Of a stretch of DNA of 10,684 bases, positions 6,241 through 10,684 are shown in pieces. This DNA comes from an uncultured Veillonella sp. Its GTDB lineage: Bacteria > Bacillota > Negativicutes > Veillonellales > Veillonellaceae. Position numbers and translations under genes: made by a program. The number at the start of each line of letters is the position of its first letter. Within the stretch, counting starts at the first letter, position 1. The notes beneath the pieces were generated by a model. The model saw only the letters and a list, made by a program, of their open reading frames with translations, ran no database searches and was not told the DNA's origin. Location: positions 1 through 10,684 of the forward strand of contig URQX01000050.1 of NCBI GenBank assembly GCA_900550175.1. Direction: 5' to 3'.

Positions 6241-7491
6241 TTATGCTAATTTTCCATTACGTTTATGATTTCTGATTTGTTCTTCTTCAGCGCGAGCTTT
6301 CAAAGAAAGATCTTTTTCAGTACCTACATAACGGCCATAGAGGAAATAATAAGCAACAAATGCAAGAAGTGCTACTACAACAGTAACATGGAACATACTT
6401 GTATAACCAACAACCTCTTTAATAGCACCTAAAATGTATGGACCAAAACCTAATCCCATATCTAAGGCAATGAAATATGTAGATGTGGCAACACCAATAC
6501 GGTGAACAGGAACGATTTTAACAGTTACTGCTTGACCATTTGACATAAATGTACCGTAACCAAGACCAACAAACACAGCAGATAAGAGTATAAGCCATGT
6601 AGAGTGAGCGATGGACAACAAGAAAATACCAAGTGCTAAAGATATGAAGCAAGGGTAAAGAACGAAGTTTTCCCCTTTCATATCAAATACAATACCAAGT
6701 AATGGTCTTGTTATCGTAATAACTACAGCATATACAACGAAGAAGAATGTACCTGCTAAGATAAGGTTTAAATCTTTTGTATAAGCGGCCATAAAACCGA
6801 TAACACCAGAGTATGCAAAACCTACTAGTAAAGAAACAAGACTAATAGAATTCATACGTGGTTCAATATAGTCGGAAATTTTAATACCTTTATGTTCTTC
6901 AGAATCAATATCAAGCTTAGGTTCATTAAATTTCATGATAACGGAACCGATACCACAAAGGATGATAAGAGCAACACAGAAGGCGATGATAAAGTCATAG
7001 CCAAGGCTATGAAGCATCAAAATACCTAAAAACGGACCTACTGCAGCGGCAAGAGATGTAGACAAACCATAGTAGTTAATCCCTTCACCACGACGTGACA
7101 TAGGAATAATAGCTGCCACGATTGTACTTGTAGCTGTAGATGTAATACCGTAAGCAAAACCATTTAAGAAACGAACACTGTCGAGCATCAATAAATTAGG
7201 TGTGTAGAAGTACATGGCTGTGGAAATTAAGTAGATCAATAAACCTAAGTACAACATCTTACGACAGCCTAAGCTACTAATAAACCGCCCAGCTAACAAA
7301 CGAGCAACAACAGTACCAATAATATAAATACCAACGGCCAAGCCAGCTTGACTTGCTGTGGCATGAAGATTATCCTTTGCTACTACCGCAATAATAACGA
7401 TTAATAAATAATAAATCAAAAATACTAAGAAATTAATCAAAGTATCAAGGACAAAGGATCTTGTCCATAAGGCCTCTTTAGCCTTATCCAT
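6241..7491 (-). CDS. MFS transporter, drug:H+ antiporter-like
   Basis: A 416-residue major facilitator superfamily protein, normal length for a 12-helix member. It lies in the inner membrane and exchanges or co-transports a small solute with protons. Loop 2-3 carries a degenerate motif A, GRFISSLGCRK (68-78). The fifth helix region has GLSTSLAAAVGPFLG (142-156), resembling the antiporter motif C (GP..G), which points to export. A charged central loop (about 190-210, rich in Glu, Asp and Lys) separates the two six-helix halves. The C-terminus is charged and cytoplasmic. GGAG lies eight bases before ATG. It resembles the YwoG-type efflux proteins of Firmicutes by recognition only; the substrate is unknown. 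It is a single-gene unit with its own promoter and a shared terminator. Confidence 0.88.
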   Translation of the reverse strand: MDKAKEALWTRSFVLDTLINFLVFLIYYLLIVIIAVVAKDNLHATASQAGLAVGIYIIGTVVARLLAGRFISSLGCRKMLYLGLLIYLISTAMYFYTPNLLMLDSVRFLNGFAYGITSTATSTIVAAIIPMSRRGEGINYYGLSTSLAAAVGPFLGILMLHSLGYDFIIAFCVALIILCGIGSVIMKFNEPKLDIDSEEHKGIKISDYIEPRMNSISLVSLLVGFAYSGVIGFMAAYTKDLNLILAGTFFFVVYAVVITITRPLLGIVFDMKGENFVLYPCFISLALGIFLLSIAHSTWLILLSAVFVGLGYGTFMSNGQAVTVKIVPVHRIGVATSTYFIALDMGLGFGPYILGAIKEVVGYTSMFHVTVVVALLAFVAYYFLYGRYVGTEKDLSLKARAEEEQIRNHKRNGKLA

Positions 7492-7543
7492 AATATCAAC
7501 TCCATTTTCTTAAACTATTGTCAACCATTTGCAACAACGGTTA

Positions 7544-7571
7544 ATTATAAACCTCTCACTCTAAAAATCAA
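7544..7571 (-). promoter_or_regulatory. Promoter of the MFS transporter gene
   Basis: On the minus strand TTGATT (7566-7571), a 16-base spacer and a perfect TATAAT (7544-7549) lie 53 bases before the start codon. Just downstream, TCAACC (7521-7526) and GGTTAA (7539-7544) form an imperfect inverted repeat across the expected start site, a possible but weak operator. Confidence 0.6.
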
Positions 7572-7681
7572 GAATTAAAATGTTATACACCTCATTAATT
7601 TTATTTATAATAAGATATATATAACCAATAATAATATAGTTATATCCGTTTTTCTAATTCACATTAATTTTTGATAATAAA

Positions 7682-7739
7682 AACACCTTTGACTGTTTAT
7701 ATGGCATCATTAAAAATACAATATAACAACAAAGGTGTT
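7682..7739 (-). terminator. Long-armed hairpin, probable terminator of the glycosylase-like gene
   Basis: AACACCTTTG (7682-7691) pairs perfectly with CAAAGGTGTT (7730-7739). The 38-base interior can pair further, TGTTTATAT (7694-7702) with ATATAACA (7721-7728), leaving a bulge. On the minus strand the stem is followed by TTTATTAT, so it can end the gene whose stop is at 7774. The large interior is unusual for an intrinsic terminator. Confidence 0.6.
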
Positions 7740-7773
7740 ATTTATACATATTAAATTAGTTTACTTATCAAGA

Positions 7774-8367
7774 TTATTTCGTTTGTAATCCACAAGCCTT
7801 AAAGAAATTTTTATAGGCTTCAGCCTTTTTGGCAAGGCTTAATGGATATGCACGAGATGTAGATGGCAATCGTGTTAACGTCAATTCACGACCGTTAAAC
7901 ACAAAGGGAATTGTCTCCCCTGTTTTAGGTAGTTTAACCTTTTCTGGCAAAAGGCTTAACAAAATTTCTGTAGCCTTACCACCTGTGGTACCAATATGTT
8001 TACAGTGTGGAATTTGCTCCAATACCTCTGCAAGCGGTACAGGTTCAACAACCTTAAGAAATGCATCCGATGCATTGCCCTTTTCGCGTATAGCTTTTAA
8101 TACAGTAGGACAGGAAGCAATCCCCGCTTCAGATAAGAACGCTTTAATCTTATCCGCATCAAAGGCTTTTTCCTCACCTTTTCTAAAGTGTTCCTTATCG
8201 TCAAAGAATACTAAGCCATACACGCGCCACATATCATTTTGAAAGTTAGGATAATGAAATTCCATAGATCGCTTTTCGGAAGTTGGTGGGAATGTCCCCA
8301 TCATCATCACCGTCGTGTTCTTTGGTAAGAATGGTGGAAATGGTCTCGTTTCAATTATTTCTGCCAC
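7774..8367 (-). CDS. Uracil-DNA glycosylase superfamily protein
   Basis: A 197-residue protein of the uracil-DNA glycosylase fold, whose members cut damaged or mismatched bases from DNA to begin base-excision repair. Motif 1 is MGTFPPTSE (23-31), followed by the family's Tyr/Asn/Trp stretch HYPNFQNDMWRVYG (38-51). IGTTGGKATEIL (125-136) is the usual core strand and helix. LPSTSRAYPLS (167-177) is the second active-site motif, close to the LPSTS of MUG-type enzymes. The closest look is to the small MUG/hypoxanthine-type enzymes, but GTFPP differs from their GxxPG forms, so base preference is uncertain. The start codon is GTG: the codon before the GGAG-proximal region is an in-frame TGA, and AAAGGAG lies ten bases upstream. 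The next in-frame ATG is at residue 21 and would cut into motif 1. It lies 146 bases downstream of a membrane-protein gene on the same strand. Confidence 0.8.
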   Translation of the reverse strand: MAEIIETRPFPPFLPKNTTVMMMGTFPPTSEKRSMEFHYPNFQNDMWRVYGLVFFDDKEHFRKGEEKAFDADKIKAFLSEAGIASCPTVLKAIREKGNASDAFLKVVEPVPLAEVLEQIPHCKHIGTTGGKATEILLSLLPEKVKLPKTGETIPFVFNGRELTLTRLPSTSRAYPLSLAKKAEAYKNFFKACGLQTK

Positions 8368-8513
8368 AGAGCATCAACTCCTTTCACAATCTAGTATGAA
8401 CTCAACTTTCAGTACAATATATGAACTATGTCACATATTCAAGTTCAATAACATACTACGTGAGGTATTAAAAATATTACTAAAACATTTAGCGACGACT
8501 ATAAGATCAACCA

Positions 8514-9452
8514 TTATTGAACGATAGGTTGAGATACTAATGTATTAATATGATCAAAACCTACTGGTGTTGGAGATACGAGGTACAAGCATACAACAGC
8601 CGCTACAGCAAAGCCAATCGCTAAGTAGGAGAAGCTGCCATGACGTGGAAACTCGTACAAACCAAATAGACGAATGCCGATAGCCGCACCAATAGCAGTA
8701 ATCAAGGATGGTATGGAGAAGATATTATACAGCCCAAACACCACCATAAGACCTGCATAACCACCTACTACGGTAATCATTGGTAACATACGATCCATTG
8801 GATTTGGAATAGAACGAGTTAGTGCTGCTGGATAATAAGATGCTTCTACACCAAACATACCCAAGAATAAGTTAAAGTCAGCCCAAATTGTTTCCCATGT
8901 GCTTCTAAAGGCATCTCGATGATTACCTACATACCATGCAAAACCTGTAATAACTAAGATTGCTAAACCAACACAGATGAAGTAGTATTCGCTAGAAATT
9001 TTTGGACCTGCATAAGCACCTACAGCCGTTACAACAGCACTTAAAACGGATGTAACAATAACGCGATGCAAGCGAGGTCGCTTATTTTCAGGAATGCGTT
9101 TGTATACAGTAGCTAACAATTCTAGTACAAAGCAAGCCATAAAGACTGCAATGCCCGCAGCCGGTACAAAGAAGGCCGTAACAATGGTCAAAATAAACGG
9201 AATACATAAGCGCCATTTAGGGAATAATACAAGGTCTTTATAATCTAATCGAACGTCTTGTGTCTCCATTGTAAAGTTGTTGTACACTACAAAAAGTAGC
9301 ATAAAGGCAATAACATCAATGGCATTAGCGCCCCAAATCAATAGCGTTGGTACGATAATCATCGACAAGGCTCCCCCAGATACACGGGACAAACCAGCGG
9401 CAGCTATGCCAAGTAAGAAAAACGGTATTAAAGCAGATATAATTTCAAGCAT
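8514..9452 (-). CDS. TauE/SafE-like membrane protein
   Basis: A 312-residue, very hydrophobic protein with roughly nine or ten membrane segments (about 4-22, 30-42, 46-60, 80-98, 100-117, 131-148, 155-174, 224-246, 247-266, 274-292). The N-terminal SGGALSMIIVPTLLIWG (25-41), followed by a second helix ending in a conserved Asn pair (58-59), resembles the first repeat of TauE/SafE permeases, which export sulfite, sulfoacetate or related anions. The second repeat is hard to see and the chain is longer than the usual ~250-270 residues. The assignment is therefore tentative and the substrate unknown. A hydrophilic loop at 175-222 is unusually long. GGGAGGA lies about five bases before ATG. The gene follows a five-module helix-turn-helix gene by 54 bases, and it may also use its own promoter there. 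Confidence 0.65.
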   Translation of the reverse strand: MLEIISALIPFFLLGIAAAGLSRVSGGALSMIIVPTLLIWGANAIDVIAFMLLFVVYNNFTMETQDVRLDYKDLVLFPKWRLCIPFILTIVTAFFVPAAGIAVFMACFVLELLATVYKRIPENKRPRLHRVIVTSVLSAVVTAVGAYAGPKISSEYYFICVGLAILVITGFAWYVGNHRDAFRSTWETIWADFNLFLGMFGVEASYYPAALTRSIPNPMDRMLPMITVVGGYAGLMVVFGLYNIFSIPSLITAIGAAIGIRLFGLYEFPRHGSFSYLAIGFAVAAVVCLYLVSPTPVGFDHINTLVSQPIVQ

Positions 9453-9481
9453 AATATTCCTCCCATCATTGTATAAATTTA

Positions 9482-9510
9482 AGTATATAGTATCTACCTC
9501 ACTACATCAA
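9482..9510 (-). promoter_or_regulatory. Likely internal promoter of the TauE-like gene
   Basis: On the minus strand TTGATG (9505-9510) and TATACT (9482-9487) are separated by 17 bases. The -35 overlaps the last codons and stop of the upstream helix-turn-helix gene. The membrane-protein gene can thus be expressed apart from its upstream neighbour. Confidence 0.55.
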
Positions 9511-10238
9511 GGAGAGATATATTTTTTCGTAGCCAGTCGCTTTCTCACCGCAGAAGTAGAGCATCCCATTATCTGAGCGATTTTAGCAACACCATACCCT
9601 TGAGCACGTAAGTTTTTTATTTTATTCTTGTCTAACGCCAATGTATTTGCACGAATTTCTATGCCTTGTTCCCGTAAGTAAATCGCCACCGTAGAGCCCC
9701 GTATCCCATAGGCCAAACCTATATCATCTGTACTCATACGATGATGAATATATAAGTAAGCCATCTCATCTACCTTTCGAGATGTTTGTGCCCTAGGCGT
9801 TGTACACATTCCCATATGGCGCAATATATGATGTACTTTCCATCGGGATATGCCATACATGTGCGCAATAGAATCCGAGGTATTTCCACTTTTATAAGCC
9901 CTACAAATACGCACCGGATCGATGGCTATATTCTTTGATGATCGTTGACAAGCCAATCCATATTCTTTCATACGACTTGCCATCGTCGTAATCGATACAT
10001 CATAACGCTTTGCTAGCGAGTGCAAAGACCACTTTCCAGATTCATATAGAGCTTGTACATGAACCATATTAATATCCTTCTTCAAAGGTCTTCGATCGAT
10101 TTCATACTCTTTCATGCGGCGCATAATAGTATCTACACTGCACTGAAAATACTCTGCTACATCGCGAATACTCCACTGTTTCTCTACGTATAATTGTTCC
10201 AATAACTGTTTAGGTATAACGCGTACATTACGATACAT
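9507..10238 (-). CDS. Protein of five tandem helix-turn-helix modules
   Basis: A 243-residue basic protein built almost wholly from five helix-turn-helix units of 48-50 residues: about 9-51, 56-99, 105-149, 154-198 and 201-243. Each has a first helix with a Leu/Tyr pair (Y17, Y65, Y115, Y163, L210), a second helix with a small residue (A28, A76, A125, G174, A221), a turn of the form Y-x-x-S (as in Y79-DVS and Y128-GIS), and a recognition helix ending in a basic patch. MKEY recurs exactly at 42-45 and 90-93. The modules resemble the C-terminal DNA-binding domain of Hin-type recombinases (homeodomain-like), but there is no catalytic, ligand-binding or receiver domain. It should be a DNA-binding protein, perhaps a regulator or architectural factor; its function is not known to me. 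AGGTG lies five bases before ATG. It sits 54 bases upstream of the TauE-like gene on the same strand. Confidence 0.85.
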   Translation of the reverse strand: MYRNVRVIPKQLLEQLYVEKQWSIRDVAEYFQCSVDTIMRRMKEYEIDRRPLKKDINMVHVQALYESGKWSLHSLAKRYDVSITTMASRMKEYGLACQRSSKNIAIDPVRICRAYKSGNTSDSIAHMYGISRWKVHHILRHMGMCTTPRAQTSRKVDEMAYLYIHHRMSTDDIGLAYGIRGSTVAIYLREQGIEIRANTLALDKNKIKNLRAQGYGVAKIAQIMGCSTSAVRKRLATKKYISP

Positions 10239-10277
10239 AATATCACCTTTCCTTATGGACGAACTCCTTTCCCTATT

Positions 10278-10306
10278 ATTGTGAAAGTTCCATCAAGAAA
10301 AGACAA
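10278..10306 (-). promoter_or_regulatory. Possible promoter of the helix-turn-helix gene
   Basis: On the minus strand TTGTCT (10301-10306), a 17-base spacer and CACAAT (10278-10283) lie 40 bases before the ATG. Both boxes match at four of six positions. The upstream terminator (10311-10356) ends right beside it, supporting a fresh start of transcription here. Confidence 0.4.
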
Positions 10307-10356
10307 TATAAAAGAGGTTCCTAATAGTCACATAGGTGACCAATAGGAACCTCTTT
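10305..10356 (-). terminator. Terminator of the gene running off the right edge
   Basis: A 13-bp perfect stem AAAGAGGTTCCTA (10311-10323) pairs with TAGGAACCTCTTT (10344-10356). An inner GTCAC/GTGAC hairpin caps it with an ATAG loop, after a 3-by-3 internal loop. On the minus strand a TTTTATATTG tail follows. It separates the partial gene at 10485 from the helix-turn-helix gene. The 128 bases between this hairpin and the stop at 10485 hold no gene that I can see. Confidence 0.8.
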
Positions 10357-10484
10357 CCATATGTAAATATATGCACCACATACGATAGGTGTAATTTTAG
10401 TTGCTATCACAATATCCGGGCATAAACCACCCATATTCTATGCACTAACAAACTAGTACTACATTTTATTGCTAACCTTTTTGA

Positions 10485-10684
10485 TTAGCGATATCTCCGT
10501 TCAAGAGCTTTAGGCTTACCTAAAATGATAGACCATTTCATCCCCTCTTTTAGGGCATGATTAGCTTTTCGTTTACGAGTTGGAGTTACAGCTGAGGTAG
10601 TTGTAACGCCTACACTCTCAAGAAGTACTCGACCCTCTTTAGATGCTTTATCGCGTTTAAACTCAGCTAATCGCTCATTTAAAG
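10485..10684 (-). CDS. Partial CDS, C-terminal 65 residues of an unrecognised basic protein
   Basis: An open minus-strand frame enters from the right edge and ends at TAA (10485-10487), giving 65 visible residues and no start. The fragment begins LNERLAEFKRDKASKEG, passes through a Thr/Val-rich patch (VGVTTTSAVTPT) and the basic cluster RKRK, and ends in KEGMKWSIILGKPKALERR. It is hydrophilic, strongly basic, and has no membrane segment or motif that I recognise. The start of the visible part looks helical and charged, as in a coiled coil or linker. The following terminator at 10311-10356 on the same strand supports it as a real gene end. No function is proposed. Confidence 0.75.
   Translation of the reverse strand, partial: LNERLAEFKRDKASKEGRVLLESVGVTTTSAVTPTRKRKANHALKEGMKWSIILGKPKALERRYR

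Noticed and set aside
7682..7739. Miniature transposable element
   Set aside because: The flanking bases do not form a target-site duplication, and a terminator explains the position just after a stop codon.
7829..8527. Plus-strand frames opposite the glycosylase-like gene and its upstream spacer
   Set aside because: They have no ribosome site and no recognisable protein, and mostly overlap the well-supported minus-strand gene.
9277..9576. Plus-strand frame of 99 codons spanning the end of the helix-turn-helix gene and the start of the TauE-like gene
   Set aside because: It crosses two good minus-strand genes and their junction promoter, with no signal of its own.

Overview
The window looks like chromosomal DNA of a low-GC anaerobe with Gram-positive-like expression signals (sigma-70-type promoters, strong GGAGG-type ribosome sites, U-tailed hairpin terminators). 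The gene content and protein style fit Negativicutes, most likely Veillonella. That assignment is by recognition and was not checked by a search. There is no insertion sequence, phage gene, CRISPR array or rRNA. It is mostly a housekeeping and transport region, with one unusual DNA-binding protein.

Layout, left to right. (1) A tRNA-Ser(GGA) on the + strand, with a clear promoter and two hairpin terminators (48-275). (2) A minus-strand pair: an orphan amino-acid ABC binding lipoprotein (1495-2280) and, downstream, a homocysteine S-methyltransferase (394-1407). The pair suggests amino-acid uptake and methionine synthesis. The binding-protein gene is preceded by a 370-base gap holding a very good promoter set among inverted repeats. 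(3) A divergent pair: an OPT-family oligopeptide transporter (minus, 2651-4588) and peptidase T (plus, 4833-6056). They share a 244-base control region and form a plausible peptide uptake and digestion unit. (4) A convergent 23-bp-stem bidirectional terminator (6164-6213), then an MFS antiporter-like transporter (minus, 6241-7491). (5) A minus-strand cluster: a protein made of five tandem helix-turn-helix modules (9507-10238), a TauE/SafE-like membrane protein (8514-9452) and a uracil-DNA-glycosylase-superfamily protein with a GTG start (7774-8367). (6) The 3' end of an unrecognised basic protein (minus, 10485 to the right edge) and its terminator.

The two functional links best supported by layout are peptide import (OPT) with cytoplasmic tripeptide cleavage (PepT), and the binding lipoprotein with the methyltransferase. 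The item most likely to be new biology is the five-module helix-turn-helix protein, which has no catalytic or ligand-binding domain and lies 54 bases upstream of the membrane protein gene.
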